Below, piece after piece: positions 34,844 through 44,031 of a DNA stretch of 64,000 nt (its first letter is position 1; every line of letters begins with the position of its first letter). The position numbers were made by a program, and so were the translations under genes. The DNA is from Deltaproteobacteria bacterium. Lineage in GTDB: Bacteria > Bdellovibrionota_C > UBA2361 > JAGFJO01. A model generated the notes under the pieces. It did not search any database, was not told the origin of the DNA, and saw only the letters and a list, made by a program, of their open reading frames with translations. The stretch covers positions 1-64,000 of the forward strand of contig JAGFJO010000068.1 in the NCBI GenBank assembly GCA_024102635.1. Reading direction: 5' to 3'.

Positions 34844-36037
34844 ATGTTTTGGAACACTGCGCGCCTGCGCCGGATAAGCATAGCGCTTTTGATCGCCTTC
34901 GCGGCTTCTATAGCGGTAGGTTACAGCGTTGATGAAGAAGGAAGATCTCTCCTTAAACGCGGAGACTTTCCCGGCTTCTATGTACTTGCAAAAATTCTGG
35001 AGAGTCATCCCGCAGAGAGGCTTTACGACCCACACCTTCAGCGGGAGATTGAGAATAGGTACTGGCCCTCCTTTGCCGGTTCGTTTTACATGTCGGTTTA
35101 CCCGCCCTATGATGCGATACTTCTCAAGCCTCTGGCTCTTTTTAGTCCCCAAGCCGCTCAGCTTCTTTTCACAATCGGCATGGCGGCATTCTATATTCTC
35201 TCGTTTTTCGCTCTGGCAAAAATAAACCCCTCACTGCGGCCGCAATGGCTGCATATCGCCGTTATCTGTTTGTGCTTTGCTCCGAATTTCTATGCGATCT
35301 TCGGTGCACAGAACACCGCTCTTAGCATGCTGCTATATAGCGGCGCCATATACGGATCATTCCGGATTGGCCGCAAGTGGGAAGCCGTAAGCGGCGTTTG
35401 TCTAGGACTTTGGCTTTTCAAGCCTCAATTCGGTTTGCTAGCTCTCGCCACCTCACTTTTTACTAGACGAATGGCTTTGCTTGCCGGCGCGGCCCTACCT
35501 GCGCTCATTTTCTATTTAATGGGTTCATCCCTAATGGGTTATTTATGGCCCTTGAATTGGTGGAAAGCAGCGTCCGGCTTCGCCGAGCAGAATCTTGAGG
35601 CCAACGCGCAGCAGATGGTCTCACTTCCCGCCGCCGGCAAAATTCTAATGAAAATTGCCGGGTTGGGGTCCGATAGTATTGCGGCCGGCGGTATAATCAT
35701 CAGCTGTGTCGTGACCGGTGTGCTGCTTTGGTTCCTGCTCGGTGTATGGAAAGATAGCCGCAGCTCCCCTGAGAAGTTCCGCCGTTTCTTGCTGCTGCTC
35801 GGCCCTGGAGTGGTGCTCGTGTCGCCTCAGACGCTTTTTTACGATCTGGGAATCGCGCTTGTTTCACTGATAGCGGTTATGGATTTTAAGCGAAACCGCG
35901 ATATAACTGAGCTGCTCCTTCTTTGCGCGGCTGTTCTGCCGATCACCTTCTTCAGAGAAAGCATTGCTGTTCCGCTGTTTCCCTTGGTGGCTCTGTATAT
36001 TGGTGCCGCAGTTTGGACTCGAACCAGTTCATCATGA
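34844..36037 (+). CDS. GT87-family integral membrane mannosyltransferase-like protein (DUF2029)
   Basis: 397 residues with about ten hydrophobic helices. The early loop RGDFPGFYVLAKILESHPAERLYD and YPPYDAILLKPL match the DUF2029/GT87 pattern of polyprenol-phosphate-dependent sugar transferases acting on the periplasmic side. Starts 8 bases after the GT9 gene. Acceptor unknown. Confidence 0.8.
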   Translation: MFWNTARLRRISIALLIAFAASIAVGYSVDEEGRSLLKRGDFPGFYVLAKILESHPAERLYDPHLQREIENRYWPSFAGSFYMSVYPPYDAILLKPLALFSPQAAQLLFTIGMAAFYILSFFALAKINPSLRPQWLHIAVICLCFAPNFYAIFGAQNTALSMLLYSGAIYGSFRIGRKWEAVSGVCLGLWLFKPQFGLLALATSLFTRRMALLAGAALPALIFYLMGSSLMGYLWPLNWWKAASGFAEQNLEANAQQMVSLPAAGKILMKIAGLGSDSIAAGGIIISCVVTGVLLWFLLGVWKDSRSSPEKFRRFLLLLGPGVVLVSPQTLFYDLGIALVSLIAVMDFKRNRDITELLLLCAAVLPITFFRESIAVPLFPLVALYIGAAVWTRTSSS

Positions 36038-36088
36038 AAACCGGTACAACGCTTACGAATTGCAAGAAAATCGGGCATCGGATGACGC

Positions 36089-36772
36089 TTAATTATCCGT
36101 AAGAAGGCGAGCCACCGTCAGATAATTAAGATCTCCGGTAAGAAAAATCGAATAGGCCCTCCCCTCTTCGAGTATCAATGAGAGGGTCGCTAAAACGCGC
36201 TGATCGGCGCTTCTAAGAATTGCAGCGGACACAGGACCGGCCGGTAACGAAAGATAATCCGATGCTCGCCCGAAAGATGTCGGCGCTATATTGCCGCTCC
36301 CTAGAGACACCTCCACTGACGCGGCTCCGACTAATGAATGTAAGATGCGGAGGTTTGCCGTCCCGCTCTCAAGCGGCTGGTCTGCCGCCGCATCCTCGAA
36401 AATGGCGCTTCCAATTCCGAGGGACGAAAGATTGCCATAAGTCAGAATTGTATAGTGGCGATTGCGCTCCACCTCGATGGGTGAGAAAAAAAGAGGTCCC
36501 CTTTCGCGGGCGAGAACCTCGAAGTTTTGAGGTCCCGTAGCGCTATCAATGTACAGCGGAGCGTCCGCAAACTTTACCACCTGCTTTACTGCTCCGCTCC
36601 CATCGACAAGTTCGATAGGCGCTATATCTAACACTCCATGTAGCAGCCGCACGCCAGTTCTAGCAGATCGCGCAGTGCTGCCGCCGCTTCCTCCGCCTCC
36701 ACCACCGCAGGAAGCAAGAGTAAGAAGGCCCGAGGCCAGGAGTAATACTGAGCAACAAATACGGCGGGTCAT
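36089..36772 (-). CDS. DUF4397 domain lipoprotein
   Basis: 227 residues. Lipoprotein signal ending in LASC followed by a glycine run. Two repeats of the DUF4397 type: VRLLHGVLDIAPIELV... with HYTILTYGNL, and LRILHSLVGAASVEVSLG... with AYSIFLTGDL. Probably a cell-surface or periplasmic beta-sandwich protein of unknown role. Its ATG overlaps the stop of the SGNH hydrolase gene by four bases, so they are made together. Confidence 0.85.
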   Translation of the reverse strand: MTRRICCSVLLLASGLLTLASCGGGGGGSGGSTARSARTGVRLLHGVLDIAPIELVDGSGAVKQVVKFADAPLYIDSATGPQNFEVLARERGPLFFSPIEVERNRHYTILTYGNLSSLGIGSAIFEDAAADQPLESGTANLRILHSLVGAASVEVSLGSGNIAPTSFGRASDYLSLPAGPVSAAILRSADQRVLATLSLILEEGRAYSIFLTGDLNYLTVARLLTDN

Positions 36773-37530
36773 GGTATCTCCTGCATTATGGGCTGCACCA
36801 TAATAGAGCCGGGCTCAAGGCCGAGTGCCGCTTCAAGCTGCGCGGCTCCACCCGGCACCAAAAGATCGATCCCCATCAGTGTCCCCAGCAAACTCTGCGC
36901 GATTACATCGTATCCTAAGGAATTGGGGTGCAGGCCCTCGGGCAGATTATAAAGTTCGCACTCGGATTTATTCACGCAAGTTGTGGACCATACCTGTTCT
37001 AGATCGGTAAGCGGAACTTCATTGGAGGAAGCAAGCTCCCGAATAGCTGCGCTATAACTGGTTGTAAAGGGCGCCAAACTGCCGCGATCACAGCAAGGAG
37101 GCGGTAAAGTCATTATTACAGCCTGCTTGCCAAGCGCGTGAGTAATATTCAGCATGCGCTGAAGACCGGACTTGAGTTCGCGGGTAGATGCCTGATGCAC
37201 GGCATCATTTGTGCCCTCCATCATAACCACGATATCAGCGCTTGAACTGCTAAGGACCTGTGCTATTCGGTACTGCCCTCCAACTAATGCCTCTTCTCCG
37301 GGCAGACCGAAGTTAGTTGTAGCAATCCCGGCAAGCACACCTGCCCTTACAATATACCCACCGGCGGCGGGGAAAGCGCTGTCACCTACGCCATAAGTTA
37401 TGCTGTCGCCAAAAGCCGCAACTTCGAGAATTCCATCGCCGTTTCTATCTGAAAGCAGATGCTCCTGCGATAACGCGGGCGTCGAGATAGATAGAACCGT
37501 GAGAATTGCGAAAAACCGAAATCTAATCAT
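36769..37530 (-). CDS. Secreted SGNH/GDSL hydrolase
   Basis: 253 residues with an N-terminal Sec signal (FFAILTVLSISTPALS). Block I with the nucleophile Ser in VAAFGDSITYGVGD, block III GTND in MMEGTNDAVHQ, block V His in EGLHPNSLGYD (Asp of the usual DGxHP is Glu here). An esterase or lipase acting in the periplasm or outside. The start of the mature part, DRNGDGILEVAAFGDS, has an EF-hand-like calcium loop DRNGDGILEVA. Partner is the overlapping DUF4397 lipoprotein. Confidence 0.87.
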   Translation of the reverse strand: MIRFRFFAILTVLSISTPALSQEHLLSDRNGDGILEVAAFGDSITYGVGDSAFPAAGGYIVRAGVLAGIATTNFGLPGEEALVGGQYRIAQVLSSSSADIVVMMEGTNDAVHQASTRELKSGLQRMLNITHALGKQAVIMTLPPPCCDRGSLAPFTTSYSAAIRELASSNEVPLTDLEQVWSTTCVNKSECELYNLPEGLHPNSLGYDVIAQSLLGTLMGIDLLVPGGAAQLEAALGLEPGSIMVQPIMQEIP

Positions 37531-37730
37531 GGCCCGAGAGGTATAAAATTTTCTTGGCGGCTTGCCAACCCGCTCCCGTTAAGAAGTTCGCAATCTGACG
37601 GTTACAATGGATAAGCTACTGTAAATACGCCTACTTTTTGAGCGCCGGGCTGTGATGTTTTTGATTCTGAAAGCCGCAAAATGCAGAAGCACTACGAACC
37701 ATTCGTACGATAAGTGGTTAGGAGGCGCTC

Positions 37731-38534
37731 ATGACTTCAACCTCATCTAACATCATGCGAGATATAGCTTGGAATGTAGCTCGAAGCGGAGATACAGCCG
37801 AGCCAAAACCTCGACGAAATGCGTTAGCTTCGCTTGCCGCTGCTACTCATCGTGTCATTGCCTCCATCAAAGAGAGGATCTCGCTCGGAAAAACGCCTGC
37901 CAATGAAGCGCTACTCACCTCTGTGGAGCCGAGAAATCGATTCATGGAGGCGGTCAAGAGAATCGAGCTTTGCCATGCTTATGCTCCTACTATCACCCCG
38001 GAGGCTCCTTACGGATATTTTCGAGGCCGCCCAATAATCGGTGAACTCACACGTATTAACGGGGGAATTTACGTCGGCGCATTGCCGCACGAATCGATTG
38101 TAGTGGATGCAAAATACGGCTCTACGGAGAAAATTGTAAAATCATTAATGGCGCGCTGCGAACAGATAGACCCGGGCAGCACCAGCTATGAATATGAAGT
38201 TTTCTCCAAGGTGGTGGCGATTACCCGCGAAACGCTTCGCTACAGCGAAGAGGGAGTTCATGCCATCGAACGCGTCCATAATATCCAACCCGACGACAAA
38301 GTTACTCTTGACGTGTATATCAAACGACGTGTAGGAGTATCCCGGCACCAGGTGCTACTTGCAGCCTTTCTGCTCGAAAAGGTGCGCGAGGAAGGGATGA
38401 TTAAGGGCCGGCCATCTATTGAAGGCATTATCTCGCCCGAGACGCTGTATGAGCGGCTTTTATTCAGCAGTGCAGATGGAGAGGTATTTCGTTTCGATCC
38501 AACCAAGGGGCTGGGGAAAACCGCAATTCATTAG
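37731..38534 (+). CDS. Unknown protein with transglutaminase/papain-like core lacking the Cys
   Basis: 267 residues, no signal peptide; GGAGG-type ribosome-binding site (TTAGGAGGCG) just before ATG 37731. The N-terminal ~65 residues look disordered. Near residue 206 GVSRHQVLLAAFLLEKV resembles the G-[VL]-C-R-H-x-x-LL-A-x-LL nucleophile helix of transglutaminase-like enzymes, with Ser at the expected Cys. This is my own reading and not a firm family call; it could be a pseudoenzyme or unrelated. Monocistronic, 200 bases from the divergent SGNH gene. Confidence 0.6.
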   Translation: MTSTSSNIMRDIAWNVARSGDTAEPKPRRNALASLAAATHRVIASIKERISLGKTPANEALLTSVEPRNRFMEAVKRIELCHAYAPTITPEAPYGYFRGRPIIGELTRINGGIYVGALPHESIVVDAKYGSTEKIVKSLMARCEQIDPGSTSYEYEVFSKVVAITRETLRYSEEGVHAIERVHNIQPDDKVTLDVYIKRRVGVSRHQVLLAAFLLEKVREEGMIKGRPSIEGIISPETLYERLLFSSADGEVFRFDPTKGLGKTAIH

Positions 38535-38552
38535 TCTATCCGGCTTCGCGCG

Positions 38553-40478
38553 CTATTCTTCCACAAAAACCTGCTTCTCAAACTTGGTTAAGTAAAGATT
38601 CTCAAGGGCGTCTTCAAAGCGCTTTTGCACCACCGCACGCTTAATCTTGAAGGTGGGGGTCAGGAACCCGTTCTCTACTGTGAACTCGTCCTTTACAATT
38701 AGAACCTTTTTTACCGTTTCAAAGCTGGCTAGATCTGCATTTACTTTCTCGAACTCCGCCCATATGGCGCGAGCCAGTTGGCTCTCGCTCCTCAGCCGCT
38801 CAATTAGTGCATCCGGGTCAGAGACGGAACCGGCAACCGCCGCTCCTTCTTTATTCAAGGTAATCACAGCTACACAATAGGGTCTCGCTTCGCCTATCAG
38901 CACTATCTGAGAGATGAACGATATTGCTTTGAATCTCTGCTCAATCGCCTCGGGAGCGATCTTTTTTCCGCCGGCCGTGACAATAATTTCCTTTTTTCGT
39001 CCCGTAATCGACAAAAACCCATCTCTATCAATCTGGCCGAGATCTCCAGTGTGAAACCAGCCGTCCGCGTCCCATGCGGCCGCGGTGGCGGAGGGCCGGT
39101 TATAATACCCTTTCGCAATATTAGGCCCGCGAAATAGTATCTCGCCGTCGGAAGCAAGTTTCAGCTCAATATCACTAGCTAATAATGGCCCAACTGTTCC
39201 GATCTTCTTATTGCGGAGCCTGTTAACATTAGTAGCTACACACGTCTCGGTAAGGCCGTAGCCCTCAAGTATCTCTATTCCAAGAGAGTCAAAAAACACA
39301 GCTACCGTTTCAGGCAGTTTGGCCCCGCCGGATACGATATAACGGAATTCGGGCCCGAAAATTTTTCTTTTTATCTTATCTCTTAAGAAGCCGGTCAGGC
39401 GGAATATCAGCCCGGAAAGAATTGGCACTTTTCTTTTCTCCTGCCGCGCATGATAAACCGCTTCCGCCGATTTAAGAGCAGCCCGAAGTAGCAAAGCTTC
39501 CAATCCGGAACCTAATGCGCGCTGTTGTATCCCCTCCTTCATCTTCTCCAGCAATCTCGGAACAAGAGGAAACAGCTGAGCACCACACTCATGCAGATCA
39601 CGGGAAACCGAAAGTGGCGCCAGCCTGGAAGAACTGCGGCTTGCGACCGCGGGGAAACGCAACGTAGCGCCAGTTAAGAATCCGATATACCCCATAAGTT
39701 TTGCAAAGGAATGCGCAAGCGGAAGCACCAACATGAGCGAGGTGCTATCGTCATACAACCCCGCTTGATAGGCCTGACGGACGTTGGACAAGTGATTGCC
39801 GTGCGTCTGCATTACGCCTTTGGGCGGGCCCGTAGTACCGGAGGTGTAAACCAGAGAAGCGAGATCCTCCCGGCTGGTATCAGCCGCCTCTGCCGCTGGC
39901 AAATTTTCTCCTTCACGAAGTGCATCCTTTAGCGAGATCACCCCCTCCCTCTTAGGAGTCTCCTCGAAGACAATCACCTTGTCGAAAGAGAGCTGTTCTG
40001 AACTGGCGGGGCGCTCCTCTGTTGCAGGAATGGCGCATGGATTTTCCCTAAGATGCTCGATCTTTTCTAGCTGCTCACTATTCTCTGCCAGAACAACGCG
40101 GCATTGGGCGTCAAACAGTATATAGCCCACATCGTGAGCCGGAAGAGATTGATACACAGAAACCACGATACCGCCCAAAAGAAGTATCGCCATATCAGCC
40201 TCGAGCCACTCGCCACGGGAATTGGATATAATTGCCACGCGGTCACCCCTCTTCACCCCGCAGCTCGCCAGATACCGGCTCAACTGCTCTACCCGGGCCT
40301 GTACCTCGCTGTAAGTCACCGCCACCCAACTGCGCTCAATTAAATGGGCGTCTTTACCCGAATGATAGTCGCTATCTGAAATCTTCCCGTACTTGTAAAC
40401 GGGTTTGAGGGGATGCGATTTAGCCATCGCAAGAAAAGCCGCGGCTAAATTCGGAAATTGATCGAGATTGTGAGGCAT
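38553..40478 (-). CDS. fadD: Long-chain acyl-CoA synthetase (AMP-binding)
   Basis: 641 residues of the large AMP-forming acyl-CoA synthetase type (FadD15/FAA1-like). P-loop LVYTSGTTGPPKGVMQTH, adenine motif LEGYGLTETC, and the hinge/A8-A10 motifs FHTGDLGQID, ITGRKKEIIVTAGGKKIAPE. Activates fatty acids with ATP and CoA for beta-oxidation or lipid synthesis. Gene symbol by function. Divergent from lpdA. Confidence 0.92.
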   Translation of the reverse strand: MPHNLDQFPNLAAAFLAMAKSHPLKPVYKYGKISDSDYHSGKDAHLIERSWVAVTYSEVQARVEQLSRYLASCGVKRGDRVAIISNSRGEWLEADMAILLLGGIVVSVYQSLPAHDVGYILFDAQCRVVLAENSEQLEKIEHLRENPCAIPATEERPASSEQLSFDKVIVFEETPKREGVISLKDALREGENLPAAEAADTSREDLASLVYTSGTTGPPKGVMQTHGNHLSNVRQAYQAGLYDDSTSLMLVLPLAHSFAKLMGYIGFLTGATLRFPAVASRSSSRLAPLSVSRDLHECGAQLFPLVPRLLEKMKEGIQQRALGSGLEALLLRAALKSAEAVYHARQEKRKVPILSGLIFRLTGFLRDKIKRKIFGPEFRYIVSGGAKLPETVAVFFDSLGIEILEGYGLTETCVATNVNRLRNKKIGTVGPLLASDIELKLASDGEILFRGPNIAKGYYNRPSATAAAWDADGWFHTGDLGQIDRDGFLSITGRKKEIIVTAGGKKIAPEAIEQRFKAISFISQIVLIGEARPYCVAVITLNKEGAAVAGSVSDPDALIERLRSESQLARAIWAEFEKVNADLASFETVKKVLIVKDEFTVENGFLTPTFKIKRAVVQKRFEDALENLYLTKFEKQVFVEE

Positions 40479-40670
40479 CGGTAAAACCTGGAGTCAGTCT
40501 GAGATCAAAACTAAACTATGGAGCGTTAATACTTCATTCTATCAGCCTGGAGATCGCGTACAAGTTAGGTTTTTCTATGCCGTCCAGCCGGCTTTCAGGC
40601 TATCAAGCATTTCAACATCCTGCCGCCACCGGCTAGGCGGCGCTCACTCGAACGGCCAAAAAAAGACCAT

Positions 40671-40746
40671 ACATTTTTATGTCATGATTAACACAAGCAC
40701 ATCCCCCGAGCTGGACGGTTACAATATGATAAAAATGTACTATAAG
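40671..40746. promoter_or_regulatory. lpdA promoter with an inverted operator-like pair
   Basis: TACATTTTTAT (40670-40680) is exactly inverted as ATAAAAATGTA (40729-40739). The right copy lies inside a probable promoter, GTTACA (40718-40723), 17-base spacer, TATAAG (40741-40746), 32 bases before lpdA. The left copy is itself palindromic (ACATTTTTATGT). A repressor binding both copies could loop or block the promoter; the remaining fadD-lpdA gap (299 bases) shows nothing else. Confidence 0.4.
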
Positions 40747-40777
40747 GGTCTCGACTAGTTTGAGAAATAGGACAGTT

Positions 40778-42175
40778 ATGACCAGTACATCAAAGGACTT
40801 AATCGTTTTAGGCTCGGGGCCTGGCGGATATGTTGCCGCTATTCGGGCGGCGCAGAACGGACGCCAGGTGACTATCGTGGAACGCGAAGCGCTTGGCGGT
40901 ATCTGTCTAAACTGGGGCTGTATTCCCTCTAAGGCGCTCTTGAGGTCGGCTCAGCTTTATCATGACATGAAGCGCGCCTCCGATTTCGGTTTCCAAACCG
41001 ACGGCTTGAAGCTCGACTTTCCAAAAATAATAGGGCGCTCCAGGGATGTGGCCGGAAAGCTCTCCAGCGGCGTTAATTTCCTCATGAAGAAAAACAAGAT
41101 TGAAGTCCTCATGGGAACCGGCTCGCTCGAAGGAAGCAACCGTCTCACGGTACGTGAGAACTCGGGGAACACGACTACGCTCTCCTACAAAGACATCATC
41201 ATCGCGACCGGCGCTCGTCCCCGCCCCCTTCCGGGCGTGGAGATAGATGGGGAGGTGATTCATACTTACAGGACGATCTTGGACTACAGGCGCCTGCCGC
41301 AAAAGATGTTGATTATCGGAGCAGGCGCTGTCGGGATCGAATTCGCTTATTTCTTCTCGACTCTAGGCGTGCAGGTCACAGTAGTTGAGATGCTCGACCA
41401 GATCCTGCCGCTTGAAGACACAGAAGTTTCGCAGCAGCTTCAGAGGATCTTTGTGAAAAATGGAATGGTCATAAAGACATCTACCGCCGTGTCCGACATA
41501 AAGCGCTCGGGCAAGGTTATTTCCGCTACCTTGAAAGGTAAGAGCGAAGAGGAGAAGTGGAGCGGCGATTGCTGTCTAGTAGCGATCGGCTTCATGGCTA
41601 ATGTCGAAAATATCGGTCTGGAGAAGGCGGGTGTTAAGGTAGATCGTGGATTTATCAAAGTGGATGAGTTCATGCGCACCAATGTCCCTAATCACTTTGC
41701 TATCGGGGATGTGGTGGGAGCCCCACAGCTTGCCCATGTTGCAAGCCACGAGGGAATCATTGCGGCCGATGCGGCTGCCGGCAAAACCAAGCACCCGATG
41801 AGTTATGATAACGTTCCCGGCTGCACCTATTGTCAACCGCAAGTTGCTTCAGTAGGCCTGACAGAAAAAGCTCTTAAGGAGCGAGGGATAAAGTACAAGG
41901 TCGGCAAAGTGCCGTTTGCTGCAATCGGCAAGGCCATCGCTATCGGCGAGCAGGACGGATTCATAAAGGTCCTTATAGATCCTGATGTCGGCGAGGTGCT
42001 CGGAGTTCACATATTGCACTCCGAGGCCACTGAACTTATTAGCGAAGCAGCAGTCATCCGCTCCCATGAGGGAGTGGCGGCCAGTGTGGTTGATACGATT
42101 CATCCGCACCCTACGCTTTCTGAATCGGTTATGGAAGCAATGGCTCTGGCGATGGGGCGGCCGATTAACGTATAA
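40778..42175 (+). CDS. lpdA: Dihydrolipoyl dehydrogenase (E3)
   Basis: 465 residues from ATG 40778 (AGGA about 6 bases upstream; an in-frame TTG at 40760 is unlikely). FAD motif LGSGPGGYVAAIRAAQ, redox-active disulfide GGICLNWGCIPSKALL, NAD motif IIGAGAVGIEFAYFF, and the C-terminal His-Glu dyad in IHPHPTLSE. Reoxidises the lipoyl arm of 2-oxoacid dehydrogenases; its E1 and E2 partners probably are those encoded at 49847-53524, 7.7 kb away. Confidence 0.96.
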   Translation: MTSTSKDLIVLGSGPGGYVAAIRAAQNGRQVTIVEREALGGICLNWGCIPSKALLRSAQLYHDMKRASDFGFQTDGLKLDFPKIIGRSRDVAGKLSSGVNFLMKKNKIEVLMGTGSLEGSNRLTVRENSGNTTTLSYKDIIIATGARPRPLPGVEIDGEVIHTYRTILDYRRLPQKMLIIGAGAVGIEFAYFFSTLGVQVTVVEMLDQILPLEDTEVSQQLQRIFVKNGMVIKTSTAVSDIKRSGKVISATLKGKSEEEKWSGDCCLVAIGFMANVENIGLEKAGVKVDRGFIKVDEFMRTNVPNHFAIGDVVGAPQLAHVASHEGIIAADAAAGKTKHPMSYDNVPGCTYCQPQVASVGLTEKALKERGIKYKVGKVPFAAIGKAIAIGEQDGFIKVLIDPDVGEVLGVHILHSEATELISEAAVIRSHEGVAASVVDTIHPHPTLSESVMEAMALAMGRPINV

Positions 42176-42212
42176 TGCCGGTTCTTTCGGAACTTAGCGC
42201 TCGAATCATTAG

Positions 42213-43178
42213 ATGCTGCTGGCTATACTGACAACACTCGCCGGACTTCTGCTCCTAGTGTGGGGCGGAGATGTTTTACTTAAAGGCGCCGTCGGCCTTG
42301 CAAAGTATCTTCAATTAACACCGGCAGTGATTGGCCTTACCGTTGTGGCGGCTGGCACTTCAGTTCCTGAGCTGGCTGTTAGTGGGGTAGCGGCCTGGCA
42401 TGGCAAGCCGGACATTACGGTCGGCAACGTCGTAGGCTCTAATATTTTCAACATCGCATTCATATTAGGGTGTGTCTCGATATATCGCCGCCTTACTCTC
42501 GCCGGAAATACCATCAAGCTTGAATTCCCGGTTCTCCTGCTTGTTACCTTCCTTTTCATCGTGCTTTCAATGGACGGGAGCATCAATCGGCTGGAAGGTT
42601 CTCTTTTCGTATTTATTTACATTGCCTTCACCGCTTTTCTAATAAGGGTGGTGAGGCGGGAACTTACTAAGACCGAAGAATCGCAATACGAAAGCGAAAT
42701 AGCCGAGCTTCAAGAAGCTGATGGCGGGAGTATTGGACGGTCAATACTATTGACTTTAGCCGGCATCACCATTTTAGGCTTTGCCGCAGACCTTACCGTC
42801 AGCGGCGCAGTCGAAGTTGGAAGACTAGTCGGGATGTCGGAGAGTCTTATAGGCCTTACTATCGTCGCCGCCGGCACTGGCCTGCCGGAATTGGTTACCT
42901 CTTTTGTTTCCTGTTATCGCGGACGAAACGATGTAGCAATCGCTAACGTAATCGGATCGAATCTTTTTAATATTCTAGGGATAATTGGTTTAACATCGAT
43001 AGTACACCCTATTCCAGTCCATGCCGGGATTATTCAAGAGGACAACTGGTGGCTTCTCGGGGTTACCATCATTTTGTTCCCGATAATGAGAAAAGGGTTT
43101 GATATCACAAAGCGCGAAGGTTTGGTCCTGCTTGCGGTTTATATCATCTATATCGGGCAGTTGATTGTACGCGGCTGA
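42213..43178 (+). CDS. CaCA-family sodium/calcium exchanger
   Basis: 321 residues, about ten membrane helices in two inverted halves. The alpha repeats are both present: AAGTSVPELAVS with VGNVVGSNIFNIAFILG, and AAGTGLPELVTS with IANVIGSNLFNILGIIG. Similar to E. coli YrbG. Exports Ca2+ (or another cation) in exchange for Na+ or H+. 37 bases after lpdA. Confidence 0.93.
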   Translation: MLLAILTTLAGLLLLVWGGDVLLKGAVGLAKYLQLTPAVIGLTVVAAGTSVPELAVSGVAAWHGKPDITVGNVVGSNIFNIAFILGCVSIYRRLTLAGNTIKLEFPVLLLVTFLFIVLSMDGSINRLEGSLFVFIYIAFTAFLIRVVRRELTKTEESQYESEIAELQEADGGSIGRSILLTLAGITILGFAADLTVSGAVEVGRLVGMSESLIGLTIVAAGTGLPELVTSFVSCYRGRNDVAIANVIGSNLFNILGIIGLTSIVHPIPVHAGIIQEDNWWLLGVTIILFPIMRKGFDITKREGLVLLAVYIIYIGQLIVRG

Positions 43179-43218
43179 CCATATCGAGGTTCTAAATACA
43201 CAGGGTCTCAATGCACCT

Positions 43219-43674
43219 CTAAAATGCTCTTTCGTGCATCACCGGCGCTAATTCTTTCTTTACACCCGGGTCCTTAACAATGCGGAGATGTTCATGACAA
43301 TGGTCGCATATATCTTGCAGCGGCCAGCGGTCGGCGGCCTTTGCAATCTCAAATATCTCCCCGCAGCTAGGGCACTCCCCCTTCCCCCCGAGCACCACTG
43401 TCGACTGGCTATACGAGGCGTAGGCCAGGATAGGCCCAAGAAGAACCAATATTGGGACGGCAAAGAAATGTACTATCGGAACGAACACAAATAAGACCGC
43501 CAGCCCCCAGACCTTCGCCAACATCATTACGGCGCGCTTCTTACGTTGTGGGCTGGTCCAATTTCTGAGATAGGCTTCCCCCGCTGCCACTCTCTGTCCG
43601 CAATATATTTTGACCAGAATACGCTGCGATATCTCGGCCAATCTGCCGACTCTTGCTTCTAATTCACCTTCCAT
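43219..43674 (-). CDS. Membrane protein with C-terminal zinc ribbon, unknown function
   Basis: 151 residues from ATG 43674. A cytosolic helical N-terminus (~50 residues), two adjacent membrane helices (AVLFVFVPIVHFF and VPILVLLGPILAYASY), then a zinc ribbon with two knuckles, CPSCGE and CDHCHE. A possible -10 box TATATC (43688-43683) ends 8 bases before the ATG and an FNR-type site lies further upstream. No family recognised beyond the architecture. Confidence 0.65.
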   Translation of the reverse strand: MEGELEARVGRLAEISQRILVKIYCGQRVAAGEAYLRNWTSPQRKKRAVMMLAKVWGLAVLFVFVPIVHFFAVPILVLLGPILAYASYSQSTVVLGGKGECPSCGEIFEIAKAADRWPLQDICDHCHEHLRIVKDPGVKKELAPVMHERAF

Positions 43675-44031
43675 TAGCAAAAGATATAAACCAAAATTTC
43701 CTTACTGCAAACTTGATTGAAATCAAGGGGTTCCAGTTTTCAGCGACGTCCTCTCAAGCTCAGGAGCAATATAATTTATTATATGTGGCCATCCGGTTTA
43801 TTTGAATGGGACGCGCCATATCACCGATCACAAATCAGTTTTTTCGCGATTCAAACTATTTCGGCCCTAATCCTACAGAGCGGCACACGAAATGTCGATT
43901 CAAGCAGTGCTTCCCGGAGAGGTGCCAACCACGCGATCCGCATAGTGAATTGGGTGCTTACGGGAGAGATGTAAAGGGAGACGGGAGAGCAGCTTTAGGG
44001 CCCCATCTCCAACTTTGCTCGGGAGGTTGTA
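43675..44031. promoter_or_regulatory. Divergent control region, zinc-ribbon gene / metalloprotease gene
   Basis: 357 bases. It holds a perfect FNR-type box (43713-43726), a consensus TATAAT (43770-43775) reading right, and TATATC (43688-43683) reading left. From the right-hand promoter the protease mRNA would have a ~250-base leader. Short frames inside it have no ribosome-binding site and I do not call them. Confidence 0.5.
43713..43726. promoter_or_regulatory. Perfect FNR/CRP-family box TTGAT-N4-ATCAA
   Basis: TTGAT-TGAA-ATCAA is the exact FNR/Anr consensus and is extended by one pair (C...G). Its centre (43719.5) is about 62 bases upstream of the start expected from TATAAT at 43770-43775, matching class I sites (-61.5), and about 43 bases from the start expected from the leftward TATATC box, near class II (-41.5). 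Both flanking genes could respond to oxygen. No FNR gene is in the window. Confidence 0.6.
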
